The position numbers and the translations under genes were made by a program. Positions 30,487-39,011 of a stretch of 64,000 bases of DNA are shown piece by piece (the first letter of the stretch is position 1; every line of letters begins with the position of its first letter). The notes beneath the pieces are model-generated. The model had not been told where the DNA came from. It searched no databases and was given only the letters and a program-made list of their open reading frames with translations. The stretch comes from PoT sp049331405 (GTDB taxonomy: Bacteria > Planctomycetota > Planctomycetia > Isosphaerales > Isosphaeraceae), in NCBI RefSeq assembly GCF_049331405.1, contig NZ_CP186274.1, positions 2,480,001 through 2,544,000 of the forward strand. The letters are read 5' to 3'.

Positions 30487-31530
30487 TCAGAACTTCGGTT
30501 CGGCCGCCTCGGGGGCGGGAGCCGGGGCTGGTTCCTGGGTCGGGGCGGCTTCCGGAGCCGGAGCGGGGGCCGCTTCGGGAGCCGGGGCCGGGGCCGCTTC
30601 AGGGGCCGGGGCGCTCGGCGCCGGGGTCGGGGGGACCGTCGGGGCCGGGGTCACCGGGGCTTCGGTGGTCGGGGCCGCGGGGGCGGCATCGACCGGCACG
30701 CTCTCGGTGATCGTCGGCTGCGAGACGACGCCCGGGGGCAGGGTCCCCGGCGGCAGGACGGTGCCCGGCGGGGGCGACGCGATCACACCGTTGGCGGGGG
30801 CCGAGACGCCGCTGGCCGGCATCTCGAGGTCGATCGCACCGAGGCGGACGATCAGGAGGATGGTGCCCCGCTTATCCGCTTCGAGGATCGGGTCGACGCC
30901 CGGCTCGAGGCGGGTGGAGACGAGGGTCTCAACCCCGGCGATCGCCAGCTCCTGGTACTTGGGATCGGGCAGGTAGATCACCTTGGTGACGAAGTTGCCG
31001 CCGTCGACAACCTGGTCGAAGTCTTCCGCCGTGAACTGGACGGGGATCGGGTTGTGCGTCAGGTAGGCGTCCGTCGCGGGGGTCGACGGGGCGACCTCGA
31101 TCGTCGGGTAGAGCTGGGCGCCGGGGCGACCCGGGATCTCACTCAGCTTGAGACGATAGATGTAGCCCTGGTTGAAGTTGTAACGGGCGGGCACCGTGAG
31201 CTGACCGGGGATGTAAACCCGCTCGCCGCCGGTGGCCCCGGACTGCCAGCCGATGCGCATCCCGTCCGGATCCAGGAAGTAGATCTGGCTCCGGGTGTTG
31301 GCGAAGCGCCGGCCCGCTTCGGGGCCGCCCGGCCCCATGGGTCCGCCAGGACCACCGGGACCGCCAGGACCACCGGGGCCGGGCATGATCGGACCGCCCG
31401 GCGGGGGCGGGCCGTGCTGGACAACGTGCGGGCGCAGGAGTTTCTTCAACCCAACGCCAGGCTTGCTATATCCAAAACCGTCCCCAGCGGTCGCCGCCGC
31501 CAGGAGCAGCACACCGATCGTCGTATGCAT
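30487..31530 (-). CDS. Secreted Gly/Pro- and Ala/Pro-repeat protein
   Basis: A 347-residue exported protein (leader MHTTIGVLLLAAATAGDGFG). A collagen-like GPGGPGGPGGPGGPMGP run near residue 55 is followed by a domain of about 150 residues with YIYRLKLSEIPGRPGAQLY and FTAEDFDQVVDGGNFVTKV, homologous to part of the next gene downstream. The C-terminus is a tandem EAAPAPAP repeat. GGAGG lies 7 nt before the ATG at 31530; the longer frame from 31572 adds no leader. It is probably a surface or cell-wall protein. Confidence 0.78.
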   Translation of the reverse strand: MHTTIGVLLLAAATAGDGFGYSKPGVGLKKLLRPHVVQHGPPPPGGPIMPGPGGPGGPGGPGGPMGPGGPEAGRRFANTRSQIYFLDPDGMRIGWQSGATGGERVYIPGQLTVPARYNFNQGYIYRLKLSEIPGRPGAQLYPTIEVAPSTPATDAYLTHNPIPVQFTAEDFDQVVDGGNFVTKVIYLPDPKYQELAIAGVETLVSTRLEPGVDPILEADKRGTILLIVRLGAIDLEMPASGVSAPANGVIASPPPGTVLPPGTLPPGVVSQPTITESVPVDAAPAAPTTEAPVTPAPTVPPTPAPSAPAPEAAPAPAPEAAPAPAPEAAPTQEPAPAPAPEAAEPKF

Positions 31531-31809
31531 GGGAATCCTCCACCACCCGCGACCGTAGCCGGCCTTCATCAAGGCGAGGGCGAACGTCGATCGGGGAAAT
31601 CCTTTCCACCGTTGACCCAGACCACCGCGACCATCTCGGCCTCGGTCATCGGCCGGGCCGACCTCAGAGACCTGCCTGCCTTACAACTAAGGTTGTGACG
31701 CCTTCGGCCGGCCTCCGCGCGGCCCGAGCCGCACTTGCGTCCTAAGACGCCTAACGATATGATCGGGCAATCCTTTCCTACCCTTGAGGAAAAGCCCTAC
31801 ATCCCTACC

Positions 31810-33006
31810 ATGCCCAAAATTCGGATCATCTCCGCGATCCTGATCGCGACCGTAAGTCTCGGCGTGACGACGAGGTCGGGCAGGTCCCAGGGGCCAGTCC
31901 CTCCCGCAGCCGCACCAGGGGCTAATTCCGGCGGAACGCTCGGCGCCAATGCTGCCGGACCGCTCGGCACCAATCCCAATGCGCCGATGGGCTCCAATCC
32001 CAACGCGCAGCCGGCCGCCAACGAGCCGCCGACCGAGGCCGAGCTCTTCCTCGACGACGTCATCAAGAAGGTCGCCGCCATCAGCTCTGTCTCGGCCGAC
32101 CTCGTCGAGAAGGTCAACATGCTCGGGCAGAAGTTCACGATCGAAGGGCGCTACTTGAAGGCGCCCAACGATCGCTTCTACATCAAGCTGACCGTGCTCG
32201 GCCTGCCCGATGCCAAGGGTGTGATGCAACAGGTTTGCGATGGCGTCACCTTCTGGGACTTCCAGCAGTTCTTCGACAGCCAGTACTTTCGTCGGCTCGA
32301 AGCCAAGCCCATCCTCGAGAAAATTCGCACGGCGGACATCGGGGATGACCTGCGAGAAAAGGTCATGGAGCAGATGGGCTTCGCCGGCCCGGACGTCTTC
32401 CTGGCCGGACTCCGCAAGGCCGTGAGGTTCAACCAGAAGGAAAAGGGAGACCTCGACGGCAAGCCGGTCTGGATCTTGACCGGGACCTGGACCAGCCGAG
32501 AAGGCCTGCTCGGCCCGAATTCCCAACCTTTGCCCGCCTTCGCAAGGCTCCCATCCTACATCCCCAGCCTGGTGAAGATTTACCTCGGCCAGGAAGATAA
32601 CTGGCCTTACAAGGTGCTCCTCACCGGCCAGCAGTCATCGATCGTGATGGAAGACACGCGACCGATCGGGCCCGACGGGCGTCGGATCGGTTCTCAGGCC
32701 CTGATCCAGAAGCCGCTACTGACCACGATCGAGTTGAACTACACCAACGTGAAGCTCAACGGCACGATCGCTGACCAGGAGTTCGCCTTCCAGGCGCCCC
32801 CGGGCGCCCAGGTCGAGGACGAGACCAAGCGCATCCTCGAGGGCCTGGAGCAGGCCGCCACCATGCGTGCCGCCCAGAAGAAGGGGGGGGACACTGGCAA
32901 GGGTGACGACTCGGTCATCCCCGGGGCCATCGACATCCAAAAGCCCCCGGCGATCGAGGGCGAGCCCCCGGCCGCGGTCCCGGTGACCCCCGCGGCCCCG
33001 AAGTAA
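31810..33006 (+). CDS. Secreted LolA-like protein
   Basis: A 398-residue exported protein (leader MPKIRIISAILIATVSLGV), then a Gly/Asn/Pro linker with repeated LGTNPNAPMG-type units and a domain of about 250 residues that resembles the LolA/LppX lipoprotein-carrier half barrel (VSADLVEKVNMLGQKFTIEG, GVTFWDFQQFFDSQYF, WPYKVLLTG, ELNYTNVKLNGTIADQEFAF). The tail is Pro/Ala-rich. Earlier in-frame ATGs at 31735 and 31759 exist but give no signal peptide at the N-terminus. Lipid or lipoprotein transport is possible; the domain assignment is by pattern only. It is divergent from the collagen-like gene. Confidence 0.7.
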   Translation: MPKIRIISAILIATVSLGVTTRSGRSQGPVPPAAAPGANSGGTLGANAAGPLGTNPNAPMGSNPNAQPAANEPPTEAELFLDDVIKKVAAISSVSADLVEKVNMLGQKFTIEGRYLKAPNDRFYIKLTVLGLPDAKGVMQQVCDGVTFWDFQQFFDSQYFRRLEAKPILEKIRTADIGDDLREKVMEQMGFAGPDVFLAGLRKAVRFNQKEKGDLDGKPVWILTGTWTSREGLLGPNSQPLPAFARLPSYIPSLVKIYLGQEDNWPYKVLLTGQQSSIVMEDTRPIGPDGRRIGSQALIQKPLLTTIELNYTNVKLNGTIADQEFAFQAPPGAQVEDETKRILEGLEQAATMRAAQKKGGDTGKGDDSVIPGAIDIQKPPAIEGEPPAAVPVTPAAPK

Positions 33007-33045
33007 ATCGGGACGACGCGGTCATACGATCCTGAATCGACTTCG

Positions 33046-33081
33046 AGCGGGCGAGGCGCGTGACAACGAGCCTCAGCCCGC
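33046..33081. terminator. Possible hairpin between convergent genes
   Basis: AGCGGGC-GAGGC pairs with GCCTC-A-GCCCGCT (12 bp with one bulge, loop about 12 nt) across the end of the minus-strand glycosylase gene. There is no T-tract on either strand, so this is only a candidate. Confidence 0.3.
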
Positions 33082-33813
33082 TTCGTCGCTTTCCCCATCA
33101 TCGCCCTCGTACCCATCCGGCTCGATGGGCCCACCTGGGGGCAGCAGCGGCTTCAAGGGGCAGCGCTGGCATTTCGCCACCTTCGCCTTGCAGTAGTCGT
33201 GTCCGAGCCGTTGCATGGCGAGCGAGAGGCCCTGCAGGGCGCTCGCGTCTCCCTGGCCGGGCGATTCGAGCACCGACTGGGCCTCGGCATACTCAGCCGT
33301 GCCGTCGATCCATCCATGCCGGGCGAGGATCCGATACGAGGCTCGATCAACCGGGTAGGCGGGGCGATCCAGCCCGAAGAGGAGGATCGCGTCGGCCGTC
33401 GCCAGGCCGATCCCATTCACCGATCCGAGGCTCTCGCGGAGTTGCTCGGTCGAGGCCGTGATATCATCGGGGGCATCCACGCCCGTCCCGAGTTCGTCGA
33501 CGTACCAACGAGCCAGGCGCATGAGGGCCCCGACGAGTCGACCCGGCAGGGGGACCCGCGACGCCTTCAGCGTTTCGTTGACTTCGATGGCCTCGGACTC
33601 GGAGAGCGCGCGGGGCTCGATCAGGCCGGACTCCGCCAGCGCATCGAGGATCTTGGCGGCCTTGAGCGGCTCGACCGAACGACCTAGCAGGGCCACAGCG
33701 AGGCTGCGGAAAAGGTCATGGCCTTCGGACGAAGTGCGGGAGGGGACGAGGCGACCGTACTGTCGGAAAAGGGCGGCCTCGATGGAGGGGAAGGACTCGT
33801 CGAACGTCGGCAT
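33073..33813 (-). CDS. HhH-GPD DNA glycosylase (endonuclease III-like)
   Basis: A 246-residue base-excision repair protein. The helix-hairpin-helix is LGSVNGIGLATADAILLFG (130-147) and the catalytic Asp is Asp156 in YPVDRASYRI. The bifunctional-lyase Lys of Nth (LPGVGRKTA) is replaced by Ala138, so it should be a monofunctional glycosylase. The C-terminal iron-sulfur motif has Cys208, 215 and 218, but the fourth ligand expected near 224 is Leu. Substrate specificity is unknown; 3-methyladenine or mismatch-type activity is possible. It begins 39 nt after rpsT on the same strand. The Asp/Glu-rich tail is not conserved in Nth. Confidence 0.78.
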   Translation of the reverse strand: MPTFDESFPSIEAALFRQYGRLVPSRTSSEGHDLFRSLAVALLGRSVEPLKAAKILDALAESGLIEPRALSESEAIEVNETLKASRVPLPGRLVGALMRLARWYVDELGTGVDAPDDITASTEQLRESLGSVNGIGLATADAILLFGLDRPAYPVDRASYRILARHGWIDGTAEYAEAQSVLESPGQGDASALQGLSLAMQRLGHDYCKAKVAKCQRCPLKPLLPPGGPIEPDGYEGDDGESDEAG

Positions 33814-33852
33814 CGCCGAGCCCTTCGCTCCCGATACTTGACCTGGACGGGA

Positions 33853-34131
33853 TCAACCCTTGGCCTTGGCCACGGCCGCTTTGTAGTCGCGGGCGAGCTT
33901 GCTCTTGCGACGAGCGGCGGTGTTCGGGTGGAGGACCCGGCGCACGCCCGCCTTGTCGATCTTGGCGGTGGTGAGGCGGAAGTCCGCCTCGGCCTTGTCG
34001 AACTCCTTCTCGGCGATGGCCGCGAGGGTCCGCTTCGTGTAGGTCTTGATGATCTTCTTGGTGATTCGGTTGTGCAGCCTGCGCTTCGCGCTCTGCTTGA
34101 GACGTTTGATGGCGGACGGCGTATTCGGCAT
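33853..34131 (-). CDS. rpsT: 30S ribosomal protein S20
   Basis: A 92-residue basic protein with the standard S20 layout: SAIKRLKQSAKRRLHNR at the N-terminus, KKIIKTYTKR, then a C-terminal block KAGVRRVLHPNTAARRKSKL. S20 binds the 5' domain of 16S rRNA early in 30S assembly. It is followed by the DNA glycosylase gene and preceded by the TPR gene, all on the minus strand. Confidence 0.97.
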   Translation of the reverse strand: MPNTPSAIKRLKQSAKRRLHNRITKKIIKTYTKRTLAAIAEKEFDKAEADFRLTTAKIDKAGVRRVLHPNTAARRKSKLARDYKAAVAKAKG

Positions 34132-34251
34132 AGCAGGGTCCAGAGATCTCGGTCGGGTCGTGTGCCGGCTTCCGATGACGGCCCGGCCGCGAATCCAGTC
34201 AAGTTTCGTCGAAACGACGACTATAGCATTTAGAACGAGGCGCGTTCAAGT

Positions 34252-35610
34252 TCACAAATTGCGGAGTCTTTCGGCGACGTCGAGGTAGTTGTAGTCGTTG
34301 GCGGCGACCTCGTTGTAATGATCCTCGGCCTCGACCGTGTTCCCCTGGGCCTCGGAGACCCGGCCGAGCCAGTAATGCAGGGCGTTGGTCAGCGCGATGT
34401 CCTTGGCGTCGGCGAGCTTGAGAGCCTCCTGCAAAGTTCTCTCGGCGAGCTTGTGGTTCCCCTTGTCGTAGAAGCACAGGCCCAACCTGTGGAGGGCCTG
34501 GACTTTCAGAGGGGGACTATTCTGGCTCACCTGCTGGAAGGCACCGATGGCCTCGTCGTAACGCTTGGCGTTCACGAGGCGCAGGCCAAGCTGGAACTGG
34601 AGATTCATATCCGACGGCTCGAGCGTGAGACGTCTCTTGAATTCCTGGATCTCGTAGTCGTTGAGTTTTTGCTGGATTTCCTCGAGCTTAGACTTGGCCG
34701 TCGCGTCGTCGGGGCGATCCTTGAGCCTGGCATTGCACTGGTCGATCCCGGACTTGAAGAGCGCGATGTGGACTTCGGCGGTGGCGTGCTGGAGGTCGGT
34801 ATTCCCCGGCACGGCCTTTCGCCCCCTGGCCAGGAGCTCCGAGGCCTCCTTGAGCTTGCCGCGATTTTTGTAGATTTCGGAGAGCTGGAGGTAAGGATAG
34901 ACCTTGGTCGGGTCTTCCTTGATCTCAATCATGTAACGTTCTTCGGGAGTCTGCCGCTGAATGCGGAGCTCTTCCATCTCGGCGGCGGGGTCGGGCTTGG
35001 CATCACGCTCGTCGATGGCGTCGCCGATCCCCGACTTGTGGATCGTTTCGCCGGCCGAGAGGGCGTTGATCTCGCGGTTGGCGATCTGGTTGTTGGGGTC
35101 GAGCTTCTTGACCTTCTCCCAGCACTGGATGGCCTTGGGGAAGCTCTTGTTCGCGCGATGGATGCCCGCGGCGAAGATGAAGAAGTCGACGTCCTTCGCC
35201 TGGGCCTGGACCGACTCGACATACCACTGGGCCAGGAGCAAATAGCCGAGTTGTTCGGAAGCCTCGGCGGCCTCCTTGGCGGCGTCGACGTCCCAGGGGT
35301 TGTTGAGGAACGCCTCCTCGCAGATCTCGAGGGTCTCGGTCCACTTGGACTTCGACTTGGCCATGCGGGCCCGCATCCGGATCGGCTGGTTCTTCATGCC
35401 GACCAAGCGGCCGACCTTGGCGGGGTCGCCCTGGAACTTCTTCTTCTGCGCCGCGCGGAGCGTCTGCCGGTAGAGTAAGTTGCCCGGGTCGAGCTTGCAC
35501 GACCTGACGTACATCTCGATGGCGTAGTCCCAGTTCTGCTTCATCGCGGCGTCGTTGCCGGTCTGGAAGAAGACTTGGGCTTTGCTGGGCTGTTCTGACG
35601 ACGAAGACAT
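34252..35610 (-). CDS. TPR-repeat protein
   Basis: A 452-residue cytoplasmic protein made largely of tetratricopeptide-like helices: GNDAAMKQNWDYAIEMYVRSCKLDP near residue 20, YPYLQLSEIYKNRGKLKEASELLARG in the middle, and QLGLRLVNAKRYDEAIGAFQQ and HRLGLCFYDKGNHKLAERTLQEAL toward the end. The start is the ATG at 35610 with GGAGGG 10 nt upstream; the longer frame from 35673 is rich in Arg and lacks a ribosome-binding site. There is no leader or membrane helix. It is probably a protein-interaction scaffold with unknown partners. Confidence 0.85.
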   Translation of the reverse strand: MSSSSEQPSKAQVFFQTGNDAAMKQNWDYAIEMYVRSCKLDPGNLLYRQTLRAAQKKKFQGDPAKVGRLVGMKNQPIRMRARMAKSKSKWTETLEICEEAFLNNPWDVDAAKEAAEASEQLGYLLLAQWYVESVQAQAKDVDFFIFAAGIHRANKSFPKAIQCWEKVKKLDPNNQIANREINALSAGETIHKSGIGDAIDERDAKPDPAAEMEELRIQRQTPEERYMIEIKEDPTKVYPYLQLSEIYKNRGKLKEASELLARGRKAVPGNTDLQHATAEVHIALFKSGIDQCNARLKDRPDDATAKSKLEEIQQKLNDYEIQEFKRRLTLEPSDMNLQFQLGLRLVNAKRYDEAIGAFQQVSQNSPPLKVQALHRLGLCFYDKGNHKLAERTLQEALKLADAKDIALTNALHYWLGRVSEAQGNTVEAEDHYNEVAANDYNYLDVAERLRNL

Positions 35611-35937
35611 CTGGGCGAACCCTCCGCTCCGCAACCGCGACCAACCGCGGCGGGGACCGCGACGTGAACGCAAACGACCAGACCTCGCTCGTGACGACGC
35701 GAGGTTCCTCTAGAGCCATTCTAGTGAAACCTCCCCCAAAGTGACATGCAAGACCGAACTCCGGACTCTCCGGGAACCCCGGCCGAGATTCGGGCGGAAG
35801 TCTCATCATTCGGCCGCAGCGATCGTTATGATGATCGTCGCTCGACTCCGATCCTCGCCGGACTCGGCGACCGAGGGATCGGCGACACTCGGTCGAGACG
35901 GAGCCGCCAGGGCTCGTCGGGACCGAGATAGGCTGCC
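35611..35937. other. Divergent intergenic region
   Basis: About 327 bases between the divergent TPR and SMP-30 genes. No supported gene lies in it; short ORFs have no domains. It should hold both promoters, but I cannot define boxes with confidence. Confidence 0.45.
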
Positions 35938-36891
35938 ATGCTCGTCCGTATCGATGGCACGATCGCCTCGAGTCATCGGGGCCTTCCAGATAAGCTACAG
36001 GGGGCGCACGTGAATCCGTTCTTGAGAGACGCGGGGATTTCCGGACTGGTCGAAGGGACGCTCGAGACCCTGGCCGAGGGATTCGTCTTCACCGAAGGGC
36101 CGCTCTGGCTACCGGATGGCTCCCTGCTTTTCCAGGATATCAAGGCCGAGCGCACCTATCGCCGCGATCCGAGCGGCCAGGTCAGCGTCCTGCGCGACAA
36201 GACCGAGGCGGCGAACGGCCAGACCTTCGGGCCCGATGGCCGGATCTACTTCTGCGAACAGAACGGCCGCCGGATCTCCGCCATGAACCCCGACGGCTCG
36301 GGCTTCGCCGTCGTTACCGAGAACTGGTCGGGCAAACGACTCAATAGCCCCAACGACATCGTAGGCCGCTCGGATGGCCTCCTCTACTTCACCGACCCGG
36401 CCTACGGCGTGGCGCCCCCGGATCGCTCGCTGCACTTCCAGGGGGTCTACGCCCTCGGCAAGGACGCGCAGCCGAGGCTCGTCGTCGACGACTTCGAGAA
36501 GCCGAACGGGCTCGCCCTCTCCCCCGACGAGCGGACGCTCTACATCTGCGACACCGGCCGCTACCACGTCAGGGCCTTCGACGTCGAGCCCTCGGGCGAG
36601 CTCAAAGTCGGCTCCGGCCGCATCTTCTGCCGCCTCGACCCCGAAGAAGCCGGCGGGCCCGACGGCATGAAGGTCGACACCGAGGGGCGCGTCTACGTGG
36701 CGGTCGCCCAGGGGGTCTGGGTCTTCGAGCCCGGCGGCAAGCTGCTCGGCATTATCGGGGTTCCCAAGCGGCCGTCCAACCTCGCCTGGTGCGGACCCGA
36801 CTCGAAGACGCTGGCGATCACCGCCGTCGACGCCGTCCACCAGATCCGGCTCAGCACCCCGGGCGTCCGGCCCCCGATGGAGCCGAAGTAA
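35938..36891 (+). CDS. SMP-30/gluconolactonase-family beta-propeller
   Basis: A 317-residue six-bladed propeller of the regucalcin/gluconolactonase family, which hydrolyses sugar lactones with one divalent metal. Metal-site marks are the Glu in FTEGPLWLPDGSLLF, Asn in NSPNDIV, Asn in EKPNGLALSPDERTLY and Asp in GGPDGMKVDTEGRVYVA. The first 24 residues are not family-like, and a GTG at 36010 preceded by AGGGGG is an attractive alternative start. No leader is obvious. A strong terminator follows the stop codon. Confidence 0.85.
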   Translation: MLVRIDGTIASSHRGLPDKLQGAHVNPFLRDAGISGLVEGTLETLAEGFVFTEGPLWLPDGSLLFQDIKAERTYRRDPSGQVSVLRDKTEAANGQTFGPDGRIYFCEQNGRRISAMNPDGSGFAVVTENWSGKRLNSPNDIVGRSDGLLYFTDPAYGVAPPDRSLHFQGVYALGKDAQPRLVVDDFEKPNGLALSPDERTLYICDTGRYHVRAFDVEPSGELKVGSGRIFCRLDPEEAGGPDGMKVDTEGRVYVAVAQGVWVFEPGGKLLGIIGVPKRPSNLAWCGPDSKTLAITAVDAVHQIRLSTPGVRPPMEPK

Positions 36892-36917
36892 GTCAGGGGC
36901 AGGCCGTCAGGAAATCC

Positions 36918-36982
36918 AAAGACGCGAGGCCCGGGACCGTCGGGATTTTCCCAGGGACGGCCAGGGCCTCGCGTCTTTTCGT
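36918..36982. terminator. Bidirectional intrinsic terminator
   Basis: A perfect 15-bp stem (AAAGACGCGAGGCCC at 36918-36932 with its complement at 36964-36978) has an inner hairpin (CCGTC/GACGG and GGGA/TCCC) in its loop. A T-run ends the right arm, and T residues follow the stem on the minus strand too. It lies between the convergent SMP-30 and ParB-like genes. Confidence 0.85.
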
Positions 36983-37017
36983 ATCGTGCGCATCTCGGAG
37001 GTTAACTCAAGCCGAGA

Positions 37018-37911
37018 TCAGGCTTTGCGGAGCTGGTCGGCGCGGGCGGCGAGCTTGATGACGGCCGTCTGGAAGAGGCCGCGGGCGTTGCCGCTGGCCG
37101 CGCGGTAGGCGTCGATGAACCCGTCGGCCTGCGACCAGGTGATCACTTCCATGATCTGCTTGGTCATCAGCGAGAGCATCTCGTCGATCGTCGGCGCGGC
37201 GGCCGGAACGGGGTCGGATAGGGCCACGGCCTTCGAGTCTTCGACCTCCCAGGGAGGGGTCATCCCCTGGGCGATCGGCTCGTGAGAGACGGCCGGCATC
37301 GGGGTGACGGTGTCATCCCAGGGCGGCGCGTCGCTCTCGCGGCCGCCGCGGTCGCGAGGGTCGTCCTGCTGGGCGATCGGCTTGCCCGTCGGGGCCTTCT
37401 CGTTGTTCGGATCCTTGGGTAGGCCGGCCGACGAGTACGTCTTGCCATCCGCGCCGATCCGGCCGGGCGTGTTCGGGATCTGGCCCGCCTCGACGAGGTT
37501 GCGACGGGTCTTGGCCACGAGTTCCCGGCTCACGCCGAGTTCCTCGGCCATCCGGCGATCCGACCAGTCGTGGTGGAGCCGGAGCTTCACGTCCACCGCG
37601 CGTCGGCGCTCGGTCCGGGTCAGCGGGAGGCCGTGGAAGAGGTTGACGCTGGCGACGAAGTCAAGCGCCTCCTCGAACGAGCCCTCGACGACCTCGGCCT
37701 GGATGGCCCGTTTGCCCAGCATCACGGCCGCCGCATGGCGATGGAAGCCGTCGGCCAGCAGCCACTTGCCCTCGACCTGGAAGACCGTGATCGGCGGAAG
37801 TCGTTGCCAGGACTCGGCGTAACGCTCGACCGTGAATTCATCGAGCCGGTCGCGCAGGTGAAGGTTGGGATCGAGGATCAAGTCCTCCAATTGCAGCTCA
37901 TGAATGTTCAT
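37018..37911 (-). CDS. ParB-like nuclease-domain protein
   Basis: A 297-residue protein from the ATG at 37911 (GGGAG upstream). The N-terminal ParB/sulfiredoxin-type domain has PPITVFQVEGKWLLADGFHR (the ParB box variant DGFHR) followed by a helix-turn-helix segment WSDRRMAEELGVSRELVAKTRR and the block GRIGADGKTY. A linker rich in Pro/Asp and a C-terminal helical stretch follow. No ParA partner or parS-like array is near, so it is an orphan; regulator roles are known for similar StrR-like proteins. It is divergent from the RmlD-like gene. Confidence 0.8.
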   Translation of the reverse strand: MNIHELQLEDLILDPNLHLRDRLDEFTVERYAESWQRLPPITVFQVEGKWLLADGFHRHAAAVMLGKRAIQAEVVEGSFEEALDFVASVNLFHGLPLTRTERRRAVDVKLRLHHDWSDRRMAEELGVSRELVAKTRRNLVEAGQIPNTPGRIGADGKTYSSAGLPKDPNNEKAPTGKPIAQQDDPRDRGGRESDAPPWDDTVTPMPAVSHEPIAQGMTPPWEVEDSKAVALSDPVPAAAPTIDEMLSLMTKQIMEVITWSQADGFIDAYRAASGNARGLFQTAVIKLAARADQLRKA

Positions 37912-38061
37912 CTCGGCCACTCCCTTCCCAGTCCATCCCGTCGCCGTTGCTGGAAACCTATTTCCCCGATCCACGTGTCGTCCTATGATCGGCTGCCTCC
38001 TCTCTTAGCTTGCGGCGAATTCTTCGAATGCGAAGTCTGCGTGGTTGGGGGAAAACAGGAA

Positions 38062-38943
38062 ATGCGGGTTGTTTTAACGGGAGCGAGTGGGCAACTCGGT
38101 GCTTATGTGATCGAGGCGCTACGTTCTGCGGGTCATGAGGTGCGCGCCTGGAGCGGAAAGGCCGGTGGCGAGCGTTGCGAGGTCCCGCTCGTGCCCGTCG
38201 AACTGACCGATCCCGAAGCGGTGACCCGAGCGTTGGAACAGGATGATCCCGACGCGATCTTGCACGCCGCCGCCATCAGCGCCGCGGACGCAGTCCGGCT
38301 CGACCCGGGTCTAGGCCACGCGGTCAACGTCGAGGCCACCGCAAGGCTCGCCGCCTGGTGTGCGCAGAACGATCGCCGGATCGTGTTCACGTCGACGGAT
38401 CTCGTCTTCGACGGCGGCAAGGCCTGGAACCGCGAGGAAGATCCAGCCGAGCCGATCATGGCCTACGGCCGGACCAAGCGCGAGGCCGAGCCGCTGGTCA
38501 CGGCCGTCCCGAGGGGCCTGGCCGCCCGCATGAGCCTGCTCTTCGGTCCCTCGCGTTGCGGACGGCCGAGTTATTTCGACCTCGTCATGGGCAAGCTCAA
38601 GCAGGGGGAGGTCCAGACCCTCTTCGAGGACGAGTTCCGCACCCCGCTCGACCTCAAGACGGCGGCCAATGCCCTGACGCGCCTCGTCGAGTCCGACCTC
38701 ACGGGTCTGATCCATGTCGCAGGACGCGAGCGTGTGAGCCGCTACGAGCTGATGAGGCGTACGGCCGCGGCCTTCGGCGCCGACCCCGGGCTCGTGCGCT
38801 CCAATCGCCGGTCTGACGTGACCCTGGCCGAGCCGCGCCCCGCCGATGCCTCGATGGATACGACACAGCTCCAGCAGGCCTTCCCGGACATCCCATTCCC
38901 CCCAATCGAGGAGGCCGTCGCGGGACTTATTCGGGTCGATTGA
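38062..38943 (+). CDS. RmlD-like SDR oxidoreductase
   Basis: A 293-residue extended short-chain dehydrogenase related to dTDP-4-dehydrorhamnose reductase. The NAD(P) motif GASGQLGAYV lies at residues 7-16, with DAILHAAAISAAD, the catalytic YxxxK in YGRTKREAE, and STDLVFDGGKAW before it. The ATG at 38062 follows ACAGGA and gives the right N-terminus; the frame reading back to 37570 is a shadow of the ParB-like gene. The substrate is not determined, because no other dTDP-sugar gene is nearby. Confidence 0.85.
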   Translation: MRVVLTGASGQLGAYVIEALRSAGHEVRAWSGKAGGERCEVPLVPVELTDPEAVTRALEQDDPDAILHAAAISAADAVRLDPGLGHAVNVEATARLAAWCAQNDRRIVFTSTDLVFDGGKAWNREEDPAEPIMAYGRTKREAEPLVTAVPRGLAARMSLLFGPSRCGRPSYFDLVMGKLKQGEVQTLFEDEFRTPLDLKTAANALTRLVESDLTGLIHVAGRERVSRYELMRRTAAAFGADPGLVRSNRRSDVTLAEPRPADASMDTTQLQQAFPDIPFPPIEEAVAGLIRVD

Positions 38944-39011
38944 AACCAGGGCGGCCGTCGGCACGTACTCTGATCTGACGACGCTTCGGCTCCGTTCTGA
39001 CGAGCCGCTCG

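Noticed and set aside
30538..30625. Short tandem GCC/GGGGCC-rich units as a possible CRISPR or VNTR
   Set aside because: They code the EAAPAPAP repeat of the secreted protein and have no spacer structure.
31330..31400. Collagen-like GGP repeats as a phage tail-fibre sign
   Set aside because: They lie in a secreted protein with a shared neighbouring domain and no phage genes around.
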